Source: a virus | Reading direction: 5' to 3' (one strand) | DNA length: 28,422 nt | IMG/VR virus record: IMGVR_UViG_3300022687_000027 | Location: 1-28,422 of that record | Shown here: in pieces, positions 1-7,463 of the stretch | How positions within the stretch are numbered: the first letter of the stretch is position 1 | Layout: every line of letters begins with the position of its first letter | Made by a program: the position numbers and the translations under genes | Notes under the pieces: generated by a model | Databases searched by the model: none | What the model saw: the letters and a program-made list of their open reading frames with translations, nothing else | Told to the model about the DNA's origin: nothing

Positions 1-1659
1 TCACGCGAGACGGCAGAGTCGTTCCTGGTCCTGCCAGTCGAGGGGCAGCGTGACGGTCATGAGATGCTGAAGTGTGATCTCCGGAGCAAGTCTGCCGTTG
101 GCGATGGCGCGCTGGATCCGGGGCGACAGGAACGCAAGCTGGCTCCGGGTCCGGATATAAACGTCGTGATGCCCGGCATCGCGGGCGATGTCGCCGAGCG
201 GCACGCCGTCCCGAAGTGCCGCTGTCCAGAGATGGGCATCCCGGAGCGTTCGGAGCAAGACCGCGTCCGGGGCCGCAGGCGTGTCGCCGACGACAAGCTT
301 TGCCTCGACGCCACGGCGGCGCAGCTGAGTTTCCCGGCTTATCTGCTCGATGCCTTCGGTGATGTCATCGGCGAGGATGCCGAGCTCCGCAGCCAGGCAA
401 TCGCGCTCCAATGTGAGCGACAGGGTTTGCGGACCGATGGATCCGCTGGCCAGGAGATCGCGCAGCACTTCCCGCTGGTCCGTTCGCACCCGGTCTGCGA
501 GGCGCCGGGCCCTGGCCATGATCTCATGCTGTCCCCCAAGTTCCGGCGACCTCAGCAAGCGGTGTTCGCAAATCGCCGCATCCAGACGATCGGCGATCAG
601 ATCGGCGACGAGGGTTTCCAGCCTGACGGCCGGCAGGCGCCATGCGGAAGGATCCGGTCCGCCGGAGATCAGGCGATTGGAGACATAGTAGCGATGCCGT
701 CGGCCGGACTTGACTGAGTGGGTGGGTGTCAGCCGGTCACCGGTCTCGTCGCGAAGCTTGCCGATCAGCAACGCCGTTTCGCCTCTTGCGCGCTGCCCTC
801 TCTGTCGACGCGCGCCGAGCTGAAGCCGGGCCTGTACGCGATCCCAAAGGTCCTGATCGAGGATTGCCGGATGGCGGCCCGGCCAAACTTGGTCCTTGTG
901 TCGGATGCGACCAAGGTAGACGGGGTTGGTCAGGATGTGATGTATCTGCCCCACCGAAAGCTCACGGCCGCCCTGGATGCGCCCGGATTTGAAGTGGTGG
1001 CGCTTCGAGCGCAGGCCTACATTCGACGCAGCGCTCGCGACTTCGGCCAGGTTGCCGTACCGGTCGTAGAGGTTGAACAAGGCCCGCACCGTCTCCGCTT
1101 CCGGCACGTTAATGACGAGTTCCCGCGTGTTCGGATCGGGATGCGGATCGTAGCCCAGCGGTGGCACGCCCCCCATCCAGAGCCCCTGCTTCTTGGAGGC
1201 CGCGATCTTGTCGCGAATGCGTTCCGCCGTCACCTCGCGTTCGAACTGGGCGAAGGACAGAAGCACGTTGAGGGTGAGACGGCCCATCGAGGTGGCCGTG
1301 TTGAAGGCCTGGGTCACGGAGACGAAGGAGCACCCCGCGGCATCGAGGCGTTCGACGAGACGGGCGAAGTCGGCGAGCGAGCGGGTCAGCCGATCGATCT
1401 TGTAGACCACGACCATGGCGATGCGGCCCGCGTCGATCTCGGAGAGCAGCCGGGCGAGGGCGGGACGTTCGAGCGTACCACCGGATACACCGCCGTCGTC
1501 GAAACGGCCCTGCGCAAGGTACCAGCCTTCGTGTTTCTGGCTGGCGACGTAGGCGGCACAGGCCTCGTACTGGGCATCGAGCGAGTTGAACTCCTGCTCG
1601 AGACCCTCGTCGGAGGATTTGCGTGTGTAGATCGCGCAACGGATCCTAGGCTTCGTCAT
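1..1659 (-). CDS. Large serine recombinase (recombinase family protein)
   Basis: This is a 552-aa site-specific serine recombinase that should catalyse integration, excision or inversion through a covalent 5'-phosphoserine intermediate. The resolvase domain occupies about residues 5-150. It includes the Y-x-R-x-S motif near residues 11-15, with Ser15 the likely nucleophile, and a later YKIDRLTRS helix. A Recombinase domain and zinc-ribbon-like region follow to about residue 330, then a long helical C-terminus. The start at 1659 was chosen because its ATG overlaps the TGA of the upstream DUF2924 gene by four bases; the open frame extends upstream to 1812 but that part is DUF2924 in another frame. 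The stop is at positions 3-1. The protein looks complete, unlike its truncated relative at 9937-11031. Confidence 0.93.
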   Translation of the reverse strand: MTKPRIRCAIYTRKSSDEGLEQEFNSLDAQYEACAAYVASQKHEGWYLAQGRFDDGGVSGGTLERPALARLLSEIDAGRIAMVVVYKIDRLTRSLADFARLVERLDAAGCSFVSVTQAFNTATSMGRLTLNVLLSFAQFEREVTAERIRDKIAASKKQGLWMGGVPPLGYDPHPDPNTRELVINVPEAETVRALFNLYDRYGNLAEVASAASNVGLRSKRHHFKSGRIQGGRELSVGQIHHILTNPVYLGRIRHKDQVWPGRHPAILDQDLWDRVQARLQLGARRQRGQRARGETALLIGKLRDETGDRLTPTHSVKSGRRHRYYVSNRLISGGPDPSAWRLPAVRLETLVADLIADRLDAAICEHRLLRSPELGGQHEIMARARRLADRVRTDQREVLRDLLASGSIGPQTLSLTLERDCLAAELGILADDITEGIEQISRETQLRRRGVEAKLVVGDTPAAPDAVLLRTLRDAHLWTAALRDGVPLGDIARDAGHHDVYIRTRSQLAFLSPRIQRAIANGRLAPEITLQHLMTVTLPLDWQDQERLCRLA

Positions 1660-2063
1660 GGTTGATGTCCCCAATCGGCTCCGAAGAACCGGGGTCCTGA
1701 CCAACGCGCGCCGGTGATGGCGCGGGCCACCGCCGAAAGTGAGCGATAGGTCCCGCCCTGCCAACGATATCCCGCGTCGACGATGTCGACGACATGCGTG
1801 ATCCCGTTCCATTCGCGCAGGAGCCGCCCGCCGGGGGCAGGGCCGGCAGCGGACGCCTTGCCAGCCAGCTGGCGTTCAAGATTCCTGACGAACCCTTTCG
1901 GCAGCCCACCCATACGGCGGGCCTGGACTTCGAAGGCGAGCAAACGTCGAAGAAAAGGCTGGCTGATGCCTTTCGGCACCGGCGTTTTGAAGACTTGATC
2001 CCAGGCGGCGCAGAGCGCCGCCCGGTTCATGGCTTCGATCTCGGCGACTGTCGGCAGGTTCAT
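1656..2063 (-). CDS. DUF2924 family protein
   Basis: This 135-aa basic protein matches DUF2924, a family found almost always immediately upstream of large serine recombinases in alphaproteobacteria. The N-terminal part (about residues 1-70) carries the typical pattern of an LPTV...IEAM start, a W-x-x-VF segment and a helical R-x-LLAFE-x-QAR segment. The C-terminal part holds the G-x-x-Y-x-SLSAVA-x-x-ITG-x-RWSGPRFF motif, a small domain I take to be nucleic-acid binding. The ATG at 2063 overlaps the stop of the DUF3489 gene, and its own TGA overlaps the recombinase ATG, so the three genes are translationally coupled. The role is unknown; I infer an accessory factor for the recombinase. Confidence 0.85.
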   Translation of the reverse strand: MNLPTVAEIEAMNRAALCAAWDQVFKTPVPKGISQPFLRRLLAFEVQARRMGGLPKGFVRNLERQLAGKASAAGPAPGGRLLREWNGITHVVDIVDAGYRWQGGTYRSLSAVARAITGARWSGPRFFGADWGHQP

Positions 2064-2302
2064 GTCGACTCCGCCGCCGCGGTCACACGATACGTGCCGC
2101 CGACGCCGCCGGCTTTGGACGGTGTCAGGTCGATGACATGGCCGGCCTTGCGCAGCCCGCAGATCGCAGCCCGCACCGAATGCGACTGCCAGCCGGTGGC
2201 ATCCTGAAGGGCGGCGAGATCGGCGCCTGACTTGCGTGAAACCAGGCGCAGGACGATCGCGGACTTGGTCTCGCGCGGTGCAGTTCTGGTCTTCTTGGAC
2301 AT
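2060..2302 (-). CDS. DUF3489 family protein
   Basis: This 80-aa protein matches DUF3489. A lysine-rich N-terminus precedes a winged-helix-like core with the family pattern A-x-LQDATGWQ-H-S-VR-A-I-GLRKAGH. It ends in a short beta-hairpin-like tail with GGVGGTYRV. A strong Shine-Dalgarno (GAGGAGA) lies six to seven bases before the ATG at 2302. It is the first gene of a coupled operon with DUF2924 and the recombinase. A DNA-binding accessory or regulatory role is inferred from the helix-turn-helix appearance and position; no function is established for the family that I can name. Confidence 0.82.
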   Translation of the reverse strand: MSKKTRTAPRETKSAIVLRLVSRKSGADLAALQDATGWQSHSVRAAICGLRKAGHVIDLTPSKAGGVGGTYRVTAAAEST

Positions 2303-2634
2303 TGTGGTCTCCTCGGTTGAAATACGGCCGACTCCGTGCCGGTCCTACCGAGGCGCGCCCGGACTGCGAACCGGGCTTGGGGTCAGTGACGCTCTGTTCG
2401 GCGGCGAAGTCCAGTCCCAAAACCGAGACAAATGAGTCCTTGAAATGACTCACAAAATTGGCCCGCTACAGGGGGATTGAGCGATCCAGGCAAAGCCACT
2501 TCATTGCGCTTGTCAACCTAAGTATATGAAAAAAATATAAAAGTATTGCGCGCTCCATCTTTCCAGAGTACCAACAGGTACATACCCGCTGCCCAATAGA
2601 GTGCGGCGGTCGATCACACGTTCCGAAATGGGGC
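2303..2634. promoter_or_regulatory. Divergent intergenic region between recombinase and methyltransferase operons
   Basis: About 330 bases separate the leftward DUF3489 operon from the rightward methyltransferase operon. On the minus strand a TTGACA box lies at 2516-2511, with a weak -10 match (TTGCCT) 17 bases further at 2493-2488. An inverted repeat, TGAGTC-N8-GACTCA, occupies 2433-2452 and could be an operator. A short AT-rich patch at about 2519-2545 may serve the rightward promoter. No convincing gene is present. Confidence 0.35.
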
Positions 2635-4215
2635 ATGGCGATGATCGGCTGTCTGGCTCATTTGGTTGAGGAGCACCCGAACAGCTCAAGCCTGCCTTTC
2701 TCGGACCAACCCGAGGGAGGCTTAGCTTTGGACGACGACCCCAAGACCCCGACCGAAAATGACGAACTTGCAGGTGCCTCGGGGCAGGACAAAACCGTTC
2801 TGCCCGAGACACCACCTGCTGTTGCGACCGGAGACGGTCTACCGTCATTGTCATACGGAAAGAATGACCTCTTTCCAGAAATAGCAATCCTATGGCTCGC
2901 GCTGAACCTTATCCAGGCTTCGCCGCGCCGTGTGCGACGTGGTCTCGAAAAGCAGATCAAGGGCGTTGCTCGGTCAATCGAGGCCTATGGGTTCCGCGTG
3001 CCGATTCTCGTGCGCACCAGATCGGACGGCAAAGGATACGATGTGGTCGACGGGCACGCGCGCCTTGAAGCCGCGAAACGTCTGGGTGCCCAAGCGATCC
3101 CCTGTATCCTGGTCGACGACCTCTCCGACGTTCAGATCCGTCGGATGTCCCTGTCGCTCAACAAGCTTCAGGAGACCGGCGATTGGGACTTCGCGGCGCT
3201 GCAACTGGAAATCAACGAGATTATCGAGATCAGCGGAGACGTTGAAATCCCTGGCTTCGAGTTGCCCGAAATCGAAGCGATGCAGTTCGGCGGGAGCAAT
3301 TCCGAAGACCCAGATCCTGCCGACGACGTCTCGGAGTTGATCGATCTCGACGCGCCCGTTGTGTCGCGGTTCGGATGTATCTGGCTTCTCGGAGACCATG
3401 TGCTTGTCTGCGGGTCGGCCAGGGACGGGGCATCGCTTGCCGAAATCCTGGGCGGAACTCTGGCGGATGTCGTGTTCATCGACCCGCCGTATAATGTTCG
3501 TATCAGCGGCAATGCACGGAGCTCAGCCGCCGGTTTCCAGGAGTTTGCCGAGGCGTCAGGCGAGATGTCGCGCGCCGAGTTCATCAGTTTCCTGGTCGAA
3601 GCGCTCAAAAACCTGGCAGCCTTGCTCAGGCCGGGTGCCGTCCTCTTTGTCTGCATGGACTGGCGCCATGTCGGCGAGATGACTGCAGCATTGGATGCCC
3701 TCAAGCTGGATCTCCTGAATATCTGTGTCTGGGTCAAGACGCGGCCCGGCATGGGCAGCCTATATCGCAGCCAGCACGAGCTGGTCTTCGTCGCCCGAAA
3801 AGGCGGCGCCGGGCACATCAATAACATCCAGCTCGGAAAGCATGGCCGGAACCGCACGAATGTCTGGCCATATGCCGGCGCCACAGGAGGGCGTGCCGAT
3901 CCGGATGATGACTTTGGCGAGCATCCCACCGTCAAGCCGATCCGCATGGTCATGGAGGCACTGCTCGACGTGACAGAGCCGGGAGATCTGGTCGTCGACT
4001 CGTTCCTCGGCTCCGGCACCACGCTTCTGGCCGCCGAGCGCACACGACGGCGCTGCGTCGGGGTCGAGATCGAGCCGCGATACGTCGATCTCGCGATCCG
4101 CCGCTGGCAGCAGATAACCGGCGGGCAGGCTATCCATGCCGAGAGGGGCGAGACCTTCGACGCAATTGCTGCAACCAGCGGTCAGCGTGCCTCCGAAGAC
4201 GGGGAGGATTTCTGA
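2635..4215 (+). CDS. ParB-domain DNA methyltransferase (DPPY type)
   Basis: This protein of up to 526 aa should methylate adenine N6 or cytosine N4. An acidic low-complexity N-terminus (about 1-75) precedes a ParB/Srx-like domain (about 85-165) with DGHARLEAAKRLG. A beta-class methyltransferase domain follows, with catalytic DPPY (FIDPPYN, near residue 283) before the AdoMet-binding DSFLGSGTT motif near residue 460. Motif II is intact (GVEIEPRYVDLA), in contrast to the second methyltransferase of the window. The first ATG at 2635 lacks a clear Shine-Dalgarno. An in-frame TTG at 2728 is preceded by GGGAGG with seven-base spacing and is a credible alternative that skips 31 residues. The stop overlaps the next ATG (TGATG), so it is coupled to the DUF5681 gene. 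Confidence 0.88.
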   Translation: MAMIGCLAHLVEEHPNSSSLPFSDQPEGGLALDDDPKTPTENDELAGASGQDKTVLPETPPAVATGDGLPSLSYGKNDLFPEIAILWLALNLIQASPRRVRRGLEKQIKGVARSIEAYGFRVPILVRTRSDGKGYDVVDGHARLEAAKRLGAQAIPCILVDDLSDVQIRRMSLSLNKLQETGDWDFAALQLEINEIIEISGDVEIPGFELPEIEAMQFGGSNSEDPDPADDVSELIDLDAPVVSRFGCIWLLGDHVLVCGSARDGASLAEILGGTLADVVFIDPPYNVRISGNARSSAAGFQEFAEASGEMSRAEFISFLVEALKNLAALLRPGAVLFVCMDWRHVGEMTAALDALKLDLLNICVWVKTRPGMGSLYRSQHELVFVARKGGAGHINNIQLGKHGRNRTNVWPYAGATGGRADPDDDFGEHPTVKPIRMVMEALLDVTEPGDLVVDSFLGSGTTLLAAERTRRRCVGVEIEPRYVDLAIRRWQQITGGQAIHAERGETFDAIAATSGQRASEDGEDF

Positions 4216-4649
4216 TGGCCAAGAAAAAAGGTCGCGGCGACTACGATGTTGGCTTCGGCAAGGCGCCGATGCATTCCAGGTGGCCAAAAGGCCAATCCGG
4301 CAACCCCAGTGGCAAGCGGAAAGGTGCGCCGTCGCTCAAGATGGCCATACGCCGGGAACTCGAGGCGCAAATCGCGATATCGGACAACGGCACGCACCTT
4401 GAGGTGACCAAGATGGAGGCGCTTGCCAAACGGCTTGTAGCCGATGCGCTCTCCGGGAAACCCCGCATGCTCACGGAGCTTCTCCGCCAGATCAACATTC
4501 ACCTCTCTGAACCAGGCGAGGGAGACGCGTCTTTGCCGGCAAGCGAGGAAGATGCGGCTCTGCTGCTGGACTACGTGCGCCGCGTAACCGGGCAGGACGA
4601 AACAGCCGAAAGGGAGGGTAAAAATGAACCACCGTCCGACGAATTCTGA
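4215..4649 (+). CDS. DUF5681 domain protein
   Basis: This is a 144-aa basic protein whose first 40 residues carry the DUF5681 hallmark, a W-P-KGQSGNP-GKRKG motif. A helical region follows (about 45-105), then an acidic tail. GGGGAGGA lies six bases before the ATG, and the ATG shares one base with the methyltransferase stop. It overlaps the terminase gene by 26 bases. The family has no established function that I know. Its size, basic N-terminus and place directly before a TerL-type gene resemble a small terminase or DNA-adaptor subunit. That is inference from position only. Confidence 0.8.
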   Translation: MAKKKGRGDYDVGFGKAPMHSRWPKGQSGNPSGKRKGAPSLKMAIRRELEAQIAISDNGTHLEVTKMEALAKRLVADALSGKPRMLTELLRQINIHLSEPGEGDASLPASEEDAALLLDYVRRVTGQDETAEREGKNEPPSDEF

Positions 4650-6090
4650 GGTCTACGCCCTCATTCGCAAGGATTTCCAGTCGTTTGTCATGAAAGTCTT
4701 CGAGACCGTGAGTCTTGGTGAGGATTTCCTTCCGAACTGGCACATCGTCGCAATCGTCTGGCACATCGAAATGGTCTTGAGGGGCGATACCCGGAACCTG
4801 ATGGTCAATGTTCCGCCGCGAACGCTGAAGTCCGTTATCGTTTCGGTTGCCTTGCCCGCGTTCCTCCTCGGTCACGATCCAACACTGAGAATCTTCGTAG
4901 TTTCTCACAGCCTGGATCTGGCAGCTGATCTCCATGCCGCGTTCCGCAAGGTGGTGGAGTCCGAATGGTACAAGGCGGCGTTTCCGACCATGGCACCGGC
5001 GGCCGACAAGGAGACGGAATTGGTCTACCGGACGAGTCAGGGTGGTCAGCGCAAGGCGTTCTCTGTCGAAAGCAAGATCACGGGGCAGGGGGCGCACTAT
5101 ATTATCCTCGACGACCCGCAGGACGCCTCGGACGCGCTCAACGAGCAGGCGCTCGATAAGATCAACCGCTGGATCGCGGAAGTTTTGATGGGTCGTTTCA
5201 ACAAGGGCGCAGAGGCCATCATGATCTTGGTCATGCAGCGCCTGGCGATCAATGATGCGTCAGCGTTCTTGCGGGAGATCGCGAACTGGACCGAACTGAA
5301 GCTGCCGGCGGTGGCCGAAGAAGACATCCGTGTGCCGATCGGCCCGGGAAAACTGCACCTGTTCGCCAAGGGTGATCTGCTTCATCCCGACCTTCTCACG
5401 CTTGATTACCTTGAGAGCCGGAAACGGGCGATGGGAGCGGCTGCCTACAGCGCACAGTATCAACAGGCGCCTTTGCCTGCCGGGGGTGGGTGCATCGACG
5501 TGGGTCTATTCCGGCGTTACGCTGCGCCGCCCAGGACTTGGGACACCCGGTTTCTCAGTATTGATGCTGCCTCGGGATCTGACTCGCTTTCATACTCCGT
5601 CATCCAGCACTGGCAGATCAGTGATTGGCGTATCTACCTCCTGGGATCATGGCGGGGTCATTGGGCCTTCCCAGATTTGCGCAAGTACGCGATCGCGTTA
5701 CGCGAGAAGTTGCGGGCGGACTTCTTCTTGATTGAATACGCATCGAATGGCCAGGCCTTGGCCCAAGAACTGCGGTCGTACTATCCGAGAGAAGTGGTTG
5801 GGCACCTTGTTCAAACTTTCATACCGAGGCAGTCAAAGGAGGTGCGTATGGACCAGGCGATGGTGCCAACCGAGGCCGGCAAGGTGTACCTTCCAAGAGA
5901 TGCTGAATGGCTGCCGGCCCTAATCAACGAATTGCGCGCTTTCCCAAACGGCGCAAACGACGATCAGGTTGATGCGCTCTCGCAAGCGCTTTGGTTTTTC
6001 CACCGGAAGTTTCAGAACAATTATCACAATCCGGAGTTTCAAAAGCGGTCGCGGGTTATCGCGCCTCGGACGACCAGCCGCCGGCGATAG
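4624..6090 (+). CDS. Terminase large subunit-like ATPase/nuclease
   Basis: This 488-aa protein resembles phage terminase large subunits, which cut and pump DNA into capsids. The N-terminal ATPase half has a PPRTLKS P-loop near residue 65, a Walker B-like YIILDDP near residue 160 and a coupling segment ILVMQRL near 200. The C-terminal RNase H-like nuclease half shows FLSIDAAS near 315, a LIEYASNG strand near 370 and the closing NDDQVDAL acidic motif near 443. A strong Shine-Dalgarno (GGGAGGG) precedes the ATG at 4624. Both halves look intact. No portal, capsid or tail genes accompany it; the element ends about 70 bases downstream. It may therefore serve something other than a resident phage, or be an orphan packaging remnant. 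Confidence 0.87.
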   Translation: MNHRPTNSEVYALIRKDFQSFVMKVFETVSLGEDFLPNWHIVAIVWHIEMVLRGDTRNLMVNVPPRTLKSVIVSVALPAFLLGHDPTLRIFVVSHSLDLAADLHAAFRKVVESEWYKAAFPTMAPAADKETELVYRTSQGGQRKAFSVESKITGQGAHYIILDDPQDASDALNEQALDKINRWIAEVLMGRFNKGAEAIMILVMQRLAINDASAFLREIANWTELKLPAVAEEDIRVPIGPGKLHLFAKGDLLHPDLLTLDYLESRKRAMGAAAYSAQYQQAPLPAGGGCIDVGLFRRYAAPPRTWDTRFLSIDAASGSDSLSYSVIQHWQISDWRIYLLGSWRGHWAFPDLRKYAIALREKLRADFFLIEYASNGQALAQELRSYYPREVVGHLVQTFIPRQSKEVRMDQAMVPTEAGKVYLPRDAEWLPALINELRAFPNGANDDQVDALSQALWFFHRKFQNNYHNPEFQKRSRVIAPRTTSRRR

Positions 6091-6155
6091 CCTCAATGCT
6101 ACCCCAGAAAGCAGAAAATATATCATAAATACAAATATTTATATGAAATCGCTCC

Positions 6156-6183
6156 GAGAGTTCGAATCCCGTTTCCTCCGCCA
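6156..6183 (+). other. tRNA-Ser 3' end fragment (likely att site)
   Basis: The bases read as the T-loop TTCGAAT, the 3' side of a T-stem (CCCGT), the acceptor strand TTCCTCC, a discriminator G and CCA. Acceptor TTCCTCCG is typical of tRNA-Ser. No matching 5' tRNA half precedes it, and the 5' T-stem bases do not pair well, so this is only the 3' end. Such duplicated 3' ends are left when an element integrates into a tRNA gene; the intact copy should lie left of the window on the same strand. Confidence 0.75.
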
Positions 6184-6640
6184 TTATCCCCATTGCGAAC
6201 CAGTGACACCGCCCTCATGAGGACCGATTTTTCCGTGTTATCAAAAGGGTTTGCGGGAACCGACCAAACCTTATAGACGCGCTGCCAGGCTGAAGTTGGG
6301 CTCAGAATGGCCCTCAGTCTCAGTTTGGGCGAACCTCGACCGTTTCGGTTCGGTCCTTTTTTAACCTGACTTTTCAATGACCTGCCTCTAAACCCCGCCA
6401 AAACCCAAACGCGCGTTTCGAACGATATCGATGGCAACATTGACAGAACCCGCAGTAGGCGGGTTGCGCGGGATGCCAACGTAAACAGGCGGATTTCTTG
6501 GGTGAGTTCGCTGCCCCTCGCGCTAAGGAAAACATACGTGAATTGAAACTGAGCCAATGCTCAGGGCGGGCGGAAACGACTTTGAGGCGGTCGGCCTTGT
6601 CGCCATTCAACTCCACTGCAAAGGTTCAGCCGAATGGAGC
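6184..6640. other. Intergenic stretch with no recognisable gene
   Basis: About 450 bases lie between the tRNA-Ser fragment and the end of the first dehydrogenase gene. Short open frames exist on both strands but none resembles a known protein. One minus-strand frame that crosses the tRNA fragment ends in a GGGNGIRT-like peptide, a common false translation of tRNA-Ser tails. A short GC hairpin (GACCG-N8-CGGTC) followed by a run of six T at about 6346-6364 could terminate rightward transcription. Confidence 0.4.
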
Positions 6641-7453
6641 TCAGCCGCTCATCAGCTTTTTGATACTCCCGATGAAACTCGCATCATCCTGATCCTTCCG
6701 TTCATCCAAGAGCTTCTCCGCGTCCGCTCCGGCACGGAAGCGCAAACGGTCTCCGGTGTCGTTGGCTGCGTCCCAGATGACCTCGGCCACCGTTTCAGGC
6801 GCGGAGGGATTTGACGCCAGCTTGCCGAACAGGCGACCCATGGCCTCGGCGGTCGGCGCATAGTCCGAAAGGCTTTCATCCATCGCGAAGTCGAAGGAGC
6901 TGCCACCGAAGTTCGTCTTGATCATACCGGGTTCAACGATCCGCACTCGAATGCCGAGGGGTTCAAGTTCGTAGTGCAGCGCCTCTGAAAGGCCTTCGAC
7001 CGCAAACTTGGTGCCATGGTAGAGCGTGCCGAGCGGAAAAGTGATCTGCCCGCCGATGGATGAGATATTGATGATCGTGCCCGACCGGTTCTGGCGCATA
7101 TGGGGCAGGACCGCCTTGGTCACCTCCAGCAGCCCGATCACGTTGGTGTCGAACTGGCGACGGATACGGTCCATCGTGAATGCCTCGAGCGCACCATAGG
7201 CGCCGTAGCCTGCGTTGTTCAGCAGCACGTCAATCTTGCCGAAGCGGTCGATGCCCGCCGACACAGCCGCCGGGATCGATGCTGCATCGGTCACGTCGAG
7301 CCGGACCACGGCCACGTTGTCCAAAACGGCGAGCGCGTCACCCTTGGATGGGTCTCGCATCGTGGCGATCACGTTCCAACCGTTTCTCTGAAAGTGTCGG
7401 GCCGTCGCTTCGCCGATGCCGGATGAGGCCCCTGTGATCAGAATGGTTTGCAT
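6641..7453 (-). CDS. Short-chain dehydrogenase/reductase (SDR), first copy
   Basis: This 270-aa classical SDR is a soluble NAD(P)-dependent oxidoreductase. The Rossmann glycine motif TGASSGIG is at residues 7-14, an NNAG motif at 79-82, the active-site serine near 132 and the catalytic pair Tyr145/Lys149 (YHGTK). A basic residue after the second strand (TMRDP) suggests an NADPH preference. GAGGAGA precedes the ATG at 7453. The gap to the upstream SDR gene is ten bases, so the two are co-transcribed. The substrate cannot be read from sequence. Expression is probably controlled by the divergent AraC-family protein at 8497. Confidence 0.92.
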   Translation of the reverse strand: MQTILITGASSGIGEATARHFQRNGWNVIATMRDPSKGDALAVLDNVAVVRLDVTDAASIPAAVSAGIDRFGKIDVLLNNAGYGAYGALEAFTMDRIRRQFDTNVIGLLEVTKAVLPHMRQNRSGTIINISSIGGQITFPLGTLYHGTKFAVEGLSEALHYELEPLGIRVRIVEPGMIKTNFGGSSFDFAMDESLSDYAPTAEAMGRLFGKLASNPSAPETVAEVIWDAANDTGDRLRFRAGADAEKLLDERKDQDDASFIGSIKKLMSG

Positions 7454-7463
7454 GTCTGTCTCC

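Larger units (their letters stand above)
1..6183. mobile_element. Right end of an integrated element (serine recombinase plus methyltransferase/terminase module)
   Basis: This stretch combines a large serine recombinase operon on the minus strand, a divergent ParB-methyltransferase/DUF5681/terminase operon on the plus strand, and a tRNA-Ser 3' fragment at its right edge. The genes beyond 6183 (dehydrogenases and an AraC regulator) are of a different kind. I infer that the fragment marks one junction of the element and that the other junction, with the intact tRNA, lies left of position 1. Serine recombinases do not usually target tRNA genes, so a tyrosine integrase outside the window may have created this junction. 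In that case the recombinase module may be a nested or separate unit. No structural phage genes are seen. Confidence 0.6.

Noticed and set aside
64-1665. Two long plus-strand open frames (217 and 315 aa) over the recombinase gene
   Set aside because: They are antisense to a clearly conserved recombinase, have no family resemblance, and arise from high GC content.
4624-6090. Gene transfer agent terminase
   Set aside because: No GTA head or tail genes are nearby, and the methyltransferase and DUF5681 partners with a tRNA junction fit an integrated element better.
6123-6557. A 144-aa minus-strand frame crossing the tRNA-Ser fragment
   Set aside because: Its C-terminal GGGNGIRT-like peptide is the familiar false translation of a tRNA-Ser tail; the rest matches nothing.
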